In this document: in pieces, positions 1 through 6,041 of the stretch | Layout of the letters: each line of letters begins with the position of its first letter | How positions within the stretch are numbered: the stretch's first letter is position 1 | Source: UBA1195 sp045598025 | Lineage (GTDB): Bacteria > Bacteroidota > Bacteroidia > Bacteroidales > WCHB1-69 | DNA length: 6,297 nucleotides | Direction: 5' to 3' | NCBI GenBank assembly: GCA_045598025.1 | Contig: JAZLLH010000057.1 | Coordinates: 1-6,297, forward strand | Notes under the pieces: model-generated | What the model saw: only the letters and a program-made list of their open reading frames with translations | Told to the model about the DNA's origin: nothing | Database searches by the model: none | Made by a program: the position numbers and the translations under genes

Positions 1-168
1 TCCCTGCGCCATCAGTTTGCGGTGATAGGAAAGCACTTTAGAGGATCCATAAATCACCGGGACACAGGTTTCCAGCATTCGCTGCTCTAAAAATGTTTTG
101 ACAATCAGTTCATAACCGATTCCGTTTGTATCACCTTGCGATATTCCTATGATGAGAGGTTTGTTCAT
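1..168 (-). CDS. pdxA: PdxA-family 4-phosphohydroxy-L-threonine dehydrogenase, N-terminal part (cut by left window edge)
   Basis: Only the first 56 residues are visible; the frame is still open at position 1. The start reads MNKPLIIGISQGDTNGIGYE, followed by a segment containing VPVIYGSSKVLSYHR. This matches the N-terminus of PdxA, whose usual motif is GDPAGIGPE; the GD-x-NGIGYE variant (residues 12-20) is what I recall from Bacteroidales homologues. PdxA oxidises 4-phosphohydroxy-L-threonine with NAD in the DXP-dependent route to pyridoxal 5'-phosphate, in the cytoplasm. The catalytic metal-binding histidines lie further on and cannot be checked. The ATG at 166-168 is chosen because it lies 7 bp after the glmM stop and directly precedes the conserved strand. 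It appears to be the sixth gene of the minus-strand operon. An alternative within the family is a PdxA2-like sugar-acid enzyme. Confidence 0.9.
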   Translation of the reverse strand, partial: MNKPLIIGISQGDTNGIGYELIVKTFLEQRMLETCVPVIYGSSKVLSYHRKLMAQG

Positions 169-175
169 ATCCTAT

Positions 176-1570
176 TTATTTTTTCAAATAATTTGCCATG
201 TCATTCATTATTTTCCGAGCCAGTGCATCAGCCTCTTCTTCCGTCGTACTTTCTGCATAAATACGGATAATGGGCTCTGTATTGGAGCGTCTCAGATGTA
301 CCCACTGCCGGTCGAAATTGATGCGCACACCATCCACATCAATGATGGGCTGTGTCTTGTATTTCTGCTTCATGTATTCCAACAGGGCATCCACATCGGT
401 TTCCGGCGTAAGGGCGATTTTGTTTTTGGAAATCACAAAATCCGGATAAGTGTGACGCAAAGCGGAACAGGATTTTCCGGACTTTGCCAGATGACTGAGG
501 AACAGGGCAATGCCCACCAGAGCATCCCGACCGTAATGCAGGGCGGGATAAATCACTCCACCATTTCCTTCTCCGCCGATTATGGCGCGGGAGGCCTTCA
601 TCTGAGCCACCACATTGACCTCGCCTACGGCAGAGGCGGTATAATTGTGTCCGTATTTTTCAGTCACCACTTGCAGGGCGCGCGTTGAGGACAAATTGGA
701 TACGGTATCACCCGGAGTGTGAGACAACACATAATCAGCTACAGCCACCAGCGTATACTCTTCTACAAAGGGCTGTCCGTCCTCCTGTATAATAGCCAGA
801 CGGTCTACGTCCGGATCGACGACAAAACCGACATCGGCCTTTTCACGACGTACCGCTTCGCAAAGATCTCCCAGGTGTTCGGGAAGCGGCTCCGGATTAT
901 GGGAAAAACGTCCCGTCGGTTCGGCATGAATACCGACCACTTTCCGTACGCCCAAGGCTTCCAACAACATCGGCAGAGCAAGCCCTCCCGTGGAATCCAC
1001 GGCATCAAACACCACTTTGAAGTCAGCCTTGCGAATGGCTTCCACATCCACCAGATCCAGCGCCAGCACTGCATCCACATGCCGCCGAATGGCTCCTTCA
1101 CAGGCCATATAGTTTCCCAGATTTTCGCTTTCCACAAACTGGAAATCTTCTGCAGCGGCCAGTTCCAGTACTCGACGACCCTCCTCCGCATTGAGGAATT
1201 CCCCGTTTTCGTTCAACAGCTTCAATGCATTCCAATTGAAAGGATTATGGCTGGCAGTCAGGATAATACCTCCGCAGGCATCGGTATGTATGACTTCCAT
1301 CTCCACCGTGGGAGTAGTGGATAATCCGATATCGGACACCTGTACGCCCATACCCATCAGGGTAGCACACACCACGCGGTTGACCATGTCGCCCGACACA
1401 CGGGCGTCGCGACCCACCACGACTTTCAGGTCCTTCACATCCGGATGCGTTTCCCGCAAAAAGCAGGTGTATGCAGCCGTAAACTTTACCACGTCCAAAG
1501 GAGTCAGATTGTCACCGGGACGGCCTCCCATTGTGCCCCTGAAACCGGAAATAGATTTGATCAATGACAT
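176..1570 (-). CDS. glmM: Phosphoglucosamine mutase / phosphomannomutase family (alpha-D-phosphohexomutase), GlmM-like
   Basis: This is a complete 464-residue cytoplasmic enzyme that moves phosphate between the 6 and 1 positions of a hexose. All four hallmark loops are present: the phosphoserine loop TASHNP (Ser107), the Mg-binding DPDVDR (Asp252, Asp254, Asp256), the sugar loop GGEGNGG (332-338), and the phosphate-binding RRSNTEPIIRIYAES (427-441). GRDARVSG (53-60) is also typical. Length matches the family. The sugar loop is GEGNGG rather than the GEQSGH of classical bacterial GlmM or GEMSGH of PMM/PGM. Substrate (glucosamine-6-P, mannose-6-P or both) is therefore not certain. Bacteroidota homologues are usually annotated GlmM, which feeds UDP-GlcNAc for peptidoglycan and LPS. 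The gene starts 12 bp after the hisS stop and ends 7 bp before pdxA. ManC, which consumes mannose-1-P, is encoded in the same series, which keeps a PMM role open. Confidence 0.93.
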   Translation of the reverse strand: MSLIKSISGFRGTMGGRPGDNLTPLDVVKFTAAYTCFLRETHPDVKDLKVVVGRDARVSGDMVNRVVCATLMGMGVQVSDIGLSTTPTVEMEVIHTDACGGIILTASHNPFNWNALKLLNENGEFLNAEEGRRVLELAAAEDFQFVESENLGNYMACEGAIRRHVDAVLALDLVDVEAIRKADFKVVFDAVDSTGGLALPMLLEALGVRKVVGIHAEPTGRFSHNPEPLPEHLGDLCEAVRREKADVGFVVDPDVDRLAIIQEDGQPFVEEYTLVAVADYVLSHTPGDTVSNLSSTRALQVVTEKYGHNYTASAVGEVNVVAQMKASRAIIGGEGNGGVIYPALHYGRDALVGIALFLSHLAKSGKSCSALRHTYPDFVISKNKIALTPETDVDALLEYMKQKYKTQPIIDVDGVRINFDRQWVHLRRSNTEPIIRIYAESTTEEEADALARKIMNDMANYLKK

Positions 1571-1582
1571 TATTTACTATAT

Positions 1583-2932
1583 TTATTCGTTCAAAAATTT
1601 CAAAAGAGAAACCTCGTCCATAAAACGCTGCTCTCCGCTGCGCATATCTTTCAATTGCAGACCGCCTTTCTGCATTTCGTCTTCACCGACCACCGCCACA
1701 TACGGAATATGACGGGCATCCGCATAGGAAAACTGTCGGCCGAGCTTGGCTGTTTCCGGATACAGTTCGGCCTTTACTCCCTGACGGCGCAACCGCTGCA
1801 AGAGCGGCAGTATGTATGCCTGTTCTTTTTCACCGAAATTGACGAAAAGCAATTGGGTTCCTCCCTGCAGAAAATCCGGGAAGAGTCCGCCTTCCTCCAG
1901 AATATCGTAAATACGTTCCGCTCCGAAGGAAATTCCCACTCCCGACATATCCTTCATTCCGAAAATACCGGTCAGGTTATCGTAACGGCCACCTCCGGAA
2001 ATGCTGCCCATGGCAAAATCACAGGCCTTGATTTCCATAATGGTTCCGGTATAATAGTTCAAACCCCGTGCCAAAGTCAGGTCAACGGACACTTCGTTGT
2101 GAAAATCCAGATGAGACAGGTAGTCAAAGAGGATTTCCATTTCCTCTACCCCCTTCATGGCGGTTTCGGAATCCTTCAGCAGTTCCTTCAGATAAGACAA
2201 TTTGGAAGCCGTATCCCCTTCCTGACGGAAAATGGGCAACAGGCGAAGAATCCCTTCTTCGGGGATATTTCTCTCTCTCAACTCCGCACACACGCCATCC
2301 AAGCCTATTTTATCCAATTTGTCAATGGCAACCGTGATGTCCGTCAAGCGCTCGGGGCAACCCATATACTCGGAAATTCCGGCCAGGAGCTTGCGATTGT
2401 TGAGCCGGATCTGCACCCGGATTCCGAGACGGTCAAACACTTCGTCAGCCATCTGCAGCAAATCGGCTTCGTTCAGTAGAGAAGTCGAACCGATGATGTC
2501 GGCATCGCATTGGTAAAATTCACGGTAACGGCCCTTCTGGGGACGATCAGCCCTCCAAACGGGCTGCATCTGAAACCGTTTGAACGGCATCGGCAAATCC
2601 TGACGGTGCTGTACCACAAAACGGGCAAAGGGCACTGTCAAATCATAGCGCAAGCCTTTTTCACAAAGTGCTGCAGCCAGTTTGTTCAAATTGGGTTCCT
2701 GCAGATCCGCTTTTTCCGTAAAATTGCCGGAATTGAGGATTTTGAACAGCAGACGGTCCCCTTCTTCTCCATACTTTCCCATCAGTGTAGACAGGTTTTC
2801 CATGGAAGGAGTCTGGATTTCTACAAATCCGAAACGGTGGAACACATCGCGAATGGTGTCGAAAATATAATTCCGGCGTTGCATTTCCTGTGGCAGAAAA
2901 TCACGGGTTCCCTTGGGTATTCCTATATTCAT
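1583..2932 (-). CDS. hisS: Histidyl-tRNA synthetase
   Basis: This complete 449-residue class II aminoacyl-tRNA synthetase charges tRNA-His in the cytoplasm. The N-terminus has the family signature KGTRDFLP (7-14). The catalytic domain follows, with YDLTVPFARF (96-105), motif 2 around FQMQPVWRADRPQKGRYREF (120-139), the histidine-binding HisA loop LARGLNYYTG (287-296), and SGGGRYDNL (312-320). Motif 3 is GVGISFGAERI (331-341). The C-terminal ~90 residues form the anticodon-binding domain. Arg289 in the HisA loop corresponds to the family's catalytic arginine. Nothing essential is missing. The ATG at 2930-2932 gives the canonical N-terminus MNIGIPKGTRDF. It lies 35 bp after sufB and is overlapped (ATGA) by a possible 9-codon upstream reading frame. 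HisZ is a related paralogue, but the full HisA loop and anticodon domain favour HisS. Confidence 0.98.
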   Translation of the reverse strand: MNIGIPKGTRDFLPQEMQRRNYIFDTIRDVFHRFGFVEIQTPSMENLSTLMGKYGEEGDRLLFKILNSGNFTEKADLQEPNLNKLAAALCEKGLRYDLTVPFARFVVQHRQDLPMPFKRFQMQPVWRADRPQKGRYREFYQCDADIIGSTSLLNEADLLQMADEVFDRLGIRVQIRLNNRKLLAGISEYMGCPERLTDITVAIDKLDKIGLDGVCAELRERNIPEEGILRLLPIFRQEGDTASKLSYLKELLKDSETAMKGVEEMEILFDYLSHLDFHNEVSVDLTLARGLNYYTGTIMEIKACDFAMGSISGGGRYDNLTGIFGMKDMSGVGISFGAERIYDILEEGGLFPDFLQGGTQLLFVNFGEKEQAYILPLLQRLRRQGVKAELYPETAKLGRQFSYADARHIPYVAVVGEDEMQKGGLQLKDMRSGEQRFMDEVSLLKFLNE

Positions 2933-2967
2933 TTTTCACTCTGTTTTTTTCTGTTCATACTCTATCC

Positions 2968-4419
2968 TCAGCCGTTGCTGCCTTCCAGATTGACAGACAG
3001 CAGACGCTGGGCTTCAACGGCAAATTCCATGGGAAGCCGCTTCAGGACATCCTTGGCATAGCCGTTCACAATCAATCCGATGGCATTTTCCGAACCGATA
3101 CCGCGCTGCTGACAGTAAAACATCTGTTCCTCGGAAATCTTGGACGTGGATGCTTCGTGCTCCAGTATGGCGGTGTCGTTATGGCACTCGATAAAAGGCC
3201 AGGTGTGCGCTCCGCACTGATCGCCAAGCAAAAGGGAATCACATTGGGAATAATTGCGGGCCTGCACGGCATCCTTGCCGATGCGCACCAGCCCACGGTA
3301 ACTGTTTTCGCTGTGTCCGGCTGAAATTCCTTTGGAAATGATGGTACTGCGGGTGTTTTTACCGATATGAATCATCTTGGTCCCTGTATCGGCCTGCTGA
3401 TAGTTGTTGGTCAGAGCCACGGAATAGAACTCACCGACCGATTCGTCGCCTTTCAGCACACAGCCGGGATATTTCCAGGTCAAAGCCGAACCGGTTTCCA
3501 CCTGTGTCCAGGAAATCTTGGAACGAAATCCTTCACAGATGCCGCGTTTGGTCACGAAATTGTAAATACCGCCCTTTCCGTCCTTGTCGCCCGGATACCA
3601 GTTTTGTACGGTTGAATATTTCACTTCGGCCCTCTCTTTGGCAAAAATCTCGACCACAGCCGCATGCAACTGGTTCTCATCCCTCTGCGGGGCGGTACAG
3701 CCTTCCATATAGCTCACATAGGCATCGTTGTCCGCAATGATGAGGGTGCGTTCAAACTGTCCCGTATTCACCGCATTGATGCGGAAATAAGTGGACAATT
3801 CGATGGGGCAGCGGACGCCCTTGGGTATATAGCAGAAAGAACCGTCACTGAAAACAGCGGAATTCAAAGCGGCAAAAAAATTGTCACCGGCCGGCACGGC
3901 TTTGCCGAGATACTCCCGGACCAGTTCCGGATACTGCTTTACAGCTTCGCCAAAGGAACAGAAAATGATTCCGTCCTTTTTCAAAGTCTCCTGATAGGTC
4001 GTCTTCACCGATTCCGAATCCACCACCGCATCCACGGCCACTTCACTCACATTGGCCAAACGTTTCTGCTCTTCCAGGGAAATTCCCAGTTTGTCAAACA
4101 TTTCGCGCAACTTGGGATCGACTTCGTCCATGCTGCCCAGGGTCTTCTTCTTTTTGGGAACAGCAAAATAGATGATATCCTGATAACGGATGGGAGGATA
4201 ATGCAAATGGGCCCAGGTAGGCTCTTTCATTCCCTGCCATTTCCGAAAGGCATTCAGACGGAATTCCAACAGCCAGTCCGGCTCTTCTTTGTAACGGGAA
4301 ATCCGTCGGACAATGTCTTCGTTGATGCCCTTGGGGAAATATTCGGTATCTATATCCGTCGAAAATCCGTATTTGTATTCTTCCTCGGCGACGGCCTTAA
4401 TATCTTTTTCTTTATCCAT
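2968..4419 (-). CDS. sufB: Fe-S cluster assembly scaffold protein SufB
   Basis: This complete 483-residue cytoplasmic protein is the SufB subunit of the SufBCD scaffold, on which new Fe-S clusters are built with sulfur from SufS/SufE or SufU and ATP hydrolysis by SufC. The N-terminal part includes KEEPDWLLEFRLNAFRKW (44-61). The beta-helix core has the conserved stretches FCYIPKGVRCP (195-205), YMEGCTAP (237-244), NFVTKRG (287-293) and ISAGHSENSYRGLVRI (365-380). The C-terminus carries QCGAHTWPFIE (401-411), whose Cys402 appears to match the essential cysteine near position 405 in E. coli SufB, then HEASTSKISEEQMFYCQQRG (421-440, running together). It ends with FAVEAQRLLSVNLEG. Length is normal. 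It begins 8 bp after the manC stop. No sufC, sufD or sufS flanks it: hisS follows instead. SufD is the main alternative, but the KGVRCP, EGCTAP and MFYCQQRG motifs mark SufB. Confidence 0.97.
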   Translation of the reverse strand: MDKEKDIKAVAEEEYKYGFSTDIDTEYFPKGINEDIVRRISRYKEEPDWLLEFRLNAFRKWQGMKEPTWAHLHYPPIRYQDIIYFAVPKKKKTLGSMDEVDPKLREMFDKLGISLEEQKRLANVSEVAVDAVVDSESVKTTYQETLKKDGIIFCSFGEAVKQYPELVREYLGKAVPAGDNFFAALNSAVFSDGSFCYIPKGVRCPIELSTYFRINAVNTGQFERTLIIADNDAYVSYMEGCTAPQRDENQLHAAVVEIFAKERAEVKYSTVQNWYPGDKDGKGGIYNFVTKRGICEGFRSKISWTQVETGSALTWKYPGCVLKGDESVGEFYSVALTNNYQQADTGTKMIHIGKNTRSTIISKGISAGHSENSYRGLVRIGKDAVQARNYSQCDSLLLGDQCGAHTWPFIECHNDTAILEHEASTSKISEEQMFYCQQRGIGSENAIGLIVNGYAKDVLKRLPMEFAVEAQRLLSVNLEGSNG

Positions 4420-4427
4420 TGGTTATT

Positions 4428-5522
4428 CTATACGTATTTGTCACCTTTTGCAATCTGCACATCTGCCACAAACTGGCGGATATTCTGTTCCTCTGCCTTG
4501 CGGCATACCAGGACTGCATCGTCCGTAACCGATACCACATAATCATCCAGACCTTCCACCACCACGACTTTATCCTTGGGAACGGTAATGATGCAGTTCT
4601 TGCTCTTGTAAACAAAGGCATTGCCCGGTGTAGTAATCACATTGCTGTTTTCATCCTGTTTCATCTGCTCGTACAGGGAAGTCCAGGTACCCAAATCGGA
4701 CCAGGGAAAATCAGAGGCCAGCACGTTGACGTTTTCTGCCTTTTCCATAATGCCGTAGTCGATGGAAATAGAGGTGCACTCCTCGTAAATACGGCGAATG
4801 GATGCGGCCTCACGCTCCGTACCCAAATCCGATGCTATGCTTTGGAACAATTGGTTGATTTCCGGCAGATACATCTCAAAAGCCTGCATTACCACGGGCA
4901 GTTTCCACACGAAAATGCCTGCATTCCATAGGAAATCCCCACTTTCGATAAACTGTTTGGCCAAATCCAACTGGGGTTTTTCCGTAAACAGCTTCACTTT
5001 GGAAATGCGAGGATCGGGCATGTAACGGTTCTTTTCATCGCACTGAATGTATCCGTAACCGGTTTCCGGACGGGTGGGATGAATTCCGAGCGTCAGCAGC
5101 CAGGCGTTGTGTTCCGTGCAGGAAAGCGCGGATTCAATGTGCTCCACAAAGGAAGCCTCATCTGAAATCAAATGGTCGGAAGGGGTCACCACGATATTGG
5201 CCTCGGGGTTGCGCATGGCAATACGGTAATTGGCATAGGCTATGCACGGAGCCGTATTCCGGCGGAACGGTTCCGACAATATCTGACTGTCCTGCAGTTC
5301 GGGCAACTGTTTTTTGACCAGGTCCCGGTATTTCTCGCTGGTCACGATGTAGAAATTTTCCATGGGAACCAGATGGCGAAAACGCTGTACGGTCATTTGC
5401 AGCAGCGATTTCCCGGTACCCAGGAAATCAATGAATTGCTTCGGATATGAGGTCCGGCTGATCGGCCAAAAACGGCTACCGACACCTCCGGCCATCACTA
5501 CGCAGAAATTGTTATTCTCCAT
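4428..5522 (-). CDS. manC: Mannose-1-phosphate guanylyltransferase (monofunctional GMP type)
   Basis: This 364-residue cytoplasmic nucleotidyltransferase joins GTP and mannose-1-phosphate to make GDP-mannose, a precursor of mannosylated and fucosylated glycans. The N-terminus holds the nucleotide-binding signature AGGVGSRFWPISR followed by YPKQF (11-30). Further family motifs are TPSDHLI (113-119), RPETGYGYI (151-159), FTEKP (179-183), WNAGIFVW (199-206), SIDYGIMEKA (253-262) and DFPWSDLGTW (271-280). The C-terminus has a short left-handed-helix-like region (VVVVEGLDDYVV). The protein stops there and lacks the C-terminal cupin phosphomannose isomerase domain of the ~470-residue bifunctional type II enzymes. 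The start ATG at 5520-5522 lies inside the end of the lipoprotein gene (11-bp overlap), and sufB begins 8 bp downstream. A close alternative is a sugar-1-phosphate transferase with another substrate, but the motif set fits GMP well. Confidence 0.95.
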   Translation of the reverse strand: MENNNFCVVMAGGVGSRFWPISRTSYPKQFIDFLGTGKSLLQMTVQRFRHLVPMENFYIVTSEKYRDLVKKQLPELQDSQILSEPFRRNTAPCIAYANYRIAMRNPEANIVVTPSDHLISDEASFVEHIESALSCTEHNAWLLTLGIHPTRPETGYGYIQCDEKNRYMPDPRISKVKLFTEKPQLDLAKQFIESGDFLWNAGIFVWKLPVVMQAFEMYLPEINQLFQSIASDLGTEREAASIRRIYEECTSISIDYGIMEKAENVNVLASDFPWSDLGTWTSLYEQMKQDENSNVITTPGNAFVYKSKNCIITVPKDKVVVVEGLDDYVVSVTDDAVLVCRKAEEQNIRQFVADVQIAKGDKYV

Positions 5523-5709
5523 AAATGCAAGTTTCTGATGAACAATCTGTCAAAGGCATATATTGGGAAAAATGCGGACAATTGCAGCGATGCCTTTTTT
5601 TCGGATACGTCTTTGTCTTGTGGGAAGTGGCACACCCGGCCAAAACCATGGCCGACAAAACCAAAAGGCACATTCTAAACAGTTTTACATTTTTCTTTTC
5701 TATATGCAT
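5512..5709 (-). CDS. Small cysteine-rich lipoprotein of unknown function (65 residues), first gene of the operon
   Basis: A short basic N-region is followed by a hydrophobic core (LFRMCLLVLSAMV) and a good lipobox, LAGC, with Cys26 as the predicted lipidation and signal peptidase II site. The mature part would be only 40 residues. It is lysine/histidine-rich (KTKTYPKKRHR) and then has CNCPHF with Cys42 and Cys44, plus Cys56 and Cys61 near the C-terminus. The pattern CxC-x11-C-x4-C could form disulfides or bind a metal; this is inference. No acidic surface-export signal follows Cys26 (CATSH), so a periplasm-facing membrane anchor is more likely than a surface position. The gene overlaps manC by 11 bp in another frame, which suggests translational coupling. 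A TAnnTTTG promoter element lies about 20 bp before the ATG at 5707-5709. I do not recognise a named family. Confidence 0.75.
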   Translation of the reverse strand: MHIEKKNVKLFRMCLLVLSAMVLAGCATSHKTKTYPKKRHRCNCPHFSQYMPLTDCSSETCIYGE

Positions 5710-5728
5710 TTCACTTTCGTTTAATCTG

Positions 5729-5755
5729 CAAAAGTAGTCAAAAAAACAATGCCAA
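5729..5755 (-). promoter_or_regulatory. Putative Bacteroidota sigma-ABfr-type promoter of the lipoprotein-manC-sufB-hisS-glmM-pdxA series
   Basis: On the minus strand TACTTTTG (5736 down to 5729) matches the Bacteroidota -7 consensus TAnnTTTG exactly. A TTG at 5755-5753 is the best -33 candidate, but its 16-bp spacing is shorter than the usual ~20, so the upstream element is weak. An A/T-rich leader (AGATTAAACGAAAGTGAA) follows, with no Shine-Dalgarno site, and leads into the ATG at 5707-5709. It is the only such match I found before the first gene of the operon. Confidence 0.6.
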
Positions 5756-5811
5756 TAAAAAAATCCTCCCCTTTTGTGCGAATTTTATCTGGAGGCCGCA
5801 CCCGACATGGA

Positions 5812-5832
5812 GTTGCTGCCTTCGTGACGAAT
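5812..5832. repeat. 18-bp direct repeat, copy 1 (next to the palindrome)
   Basis: GTTGCTGCCTTCGTGACG at 5812-5829 is identical to 5897-5914, and the next three bases differ only at the first (AAT here, GAT in copy 2). Copies are 85 bp apart. Its right end (ACGAAT) forms the outer left arm of the REP-like palindrome. Read on the minus strand it encodes IRHEGSN, the same peptide as copy 2, followed by SMSGAASR and a stop at 5785-5787. It is likely a second scrap of the same kind of gene end, or a local duplication. Confidence 0.85.
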
Positions 5833-5868
5833 TGTAGAGACGCTGTACACCACGTCTCTACTATTCGT
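5827..5868. repeat. REP-like imperfect palindrome with GTAGAGACG arms
   Basis: GTAGAGACG (5834-5842) and CGTCTCTAC (5853-5861) are perfect inverted repeats around the 10-base loop CTGTACACCA. After one T-T mismatch the stem resumes with ACGAAT (5827-5832) pairing with ATTCGT (5863-5868), giving 15 base pairs and one mismatch. There is no T-run on either side, so it is not a standard intrinsic terminator. From memory, very similar GTAGAGACG palindromes recur between genes in Bacteroidota and cyanobacteria. REP elements moved by RAYT (TnpA-REP) transposases also often begin with GTAG. Whether this one is repeated elsewhere in the genome cannot be seen here. Confidence 0.75.
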
Positions 5869-5896
5869 TGGAATTCACCATCCATTTTCCGCTTTT

Positions 5897-5917
5897 GTTG
5901 CTGCCTTCGTGACGGAT
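5897..5917. repeat. 18-bp direct repeat, copy 2 (inside the winged-helix remnant)
   Basis: This second copy of GTTGCTGCCTTCGTGACG is followed by GAT. On the minus strand it codes IRHEGSN in frame within the remnant at 5861-5989, so this copy sits in what looks like the original coding context. Confidence 0.85.
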
Positions 5918-5946
5918 CAGTCCCTTCTGTTTCAGGGAGGACAAAA

Positions 5947-5979
5947 TATTACGACATTCTAGAGATTTATTACGACATT
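5947..5979. repeat. 12-bp tandem-like direct repeat TATTACGACATT, 21-bp period
   Basis: TATTACGACATT occurs at 5947-5958 and again at 5968-5979. The 21-bp period keeps the reading frame of the minus-strand remnant and duplicates Cys-Arg-Asn (CRNKSLE then CRNILSS). It looks like a small slippage or repair duplication within the decaying gene. Confidence 0.8.
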
Positions 5980-6041
5980 TTATCAGGAACTATCATTTCC
6001 TAAGAGCTTCTTGTTTACATTGATTATTGAATTCTAAAGAA

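Larger units (their letters stand above)
5861..5989 (-). pseudogene. C-terminal winged-helix remnant, resembling the end of an AAA_4/AlbA_2-type ATP-binding regulator
   Basis: A minus-strand frame is open from just after the stop TAG at 5990-5992 to the TAG at 5861-5863, encoding about 42 residues without a plausible start codon. Its end reads CRNILSSLKQKGLIRH and then EGSNKSGKWMVNSNE. The pattern 'LKxKGLIxRxGSxKxGxW' is typical of the C-terminal winged-helix domain of COG2865-like proteins (AlbA_2/AAA_4, Schlafen-type ATP-binding) and of some Fic proteins. No ATPase or AlbA domain precedes it. The stop codon lies at the edge of the REP-like palindrome, and an in-frame 7-codon duplication sits near its front. 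I read it as a decayed 3' end of a lost gene. The family call rests on pattern memory only. Confidence 0.55.
5710..6041. other. Non-coding stretch of 332 bp between the operon and the RloB-like gene, made of repeats and gene remnants
   Basis: No intact gene is seen here on either strand. From right to left it contains an A/T-rich segment (13 G/C in the 60 bases 6001-6060) with a small palindrome AATTCT-AA-AGAATT at 6030-6043, then a degraded reading frame (5861-5989) and a REP-like palindrome (5827-5868). These are followed by a second copy of an 18-bp repeat (5812-5829) and the operon promoter (5729-5755). No tRNA, riboswitch or convincing terminator hairpin followed by a T-run could be identified. 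Confidence 0.7.

Noticed and set aside
149..688. Long plus-strand frames opposite glmM, hisS, sufB and manC
   Set aside because: They are antisense shadows of clearly recognised genes with no protein-family features of their own.
5764..5795. Possible intrinsic terminator on the minus strand: CCTCC and GGAGG arms followed by a run of T
   Set aside because: The stem is only 5 bp with a loop of about 21 bases, too weak to call although a T7 run follows.
5812..5917. CRISPR-like or att-site reading of the 18-bp repeat pair
   Set aside because: There are only two copies with one spacer containing a palindrome, and no integrase or cas gene in the window; the repeat also encodes part of the remnant.
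5749..6003. Plus-strand 84-codon frame across the repeat region
   Set aside because: It runs through the palindrome, both 18-bp repeats and the 12-bp repeats, shows no domain-like pattern, and is antisense to the more protein-like remnant.
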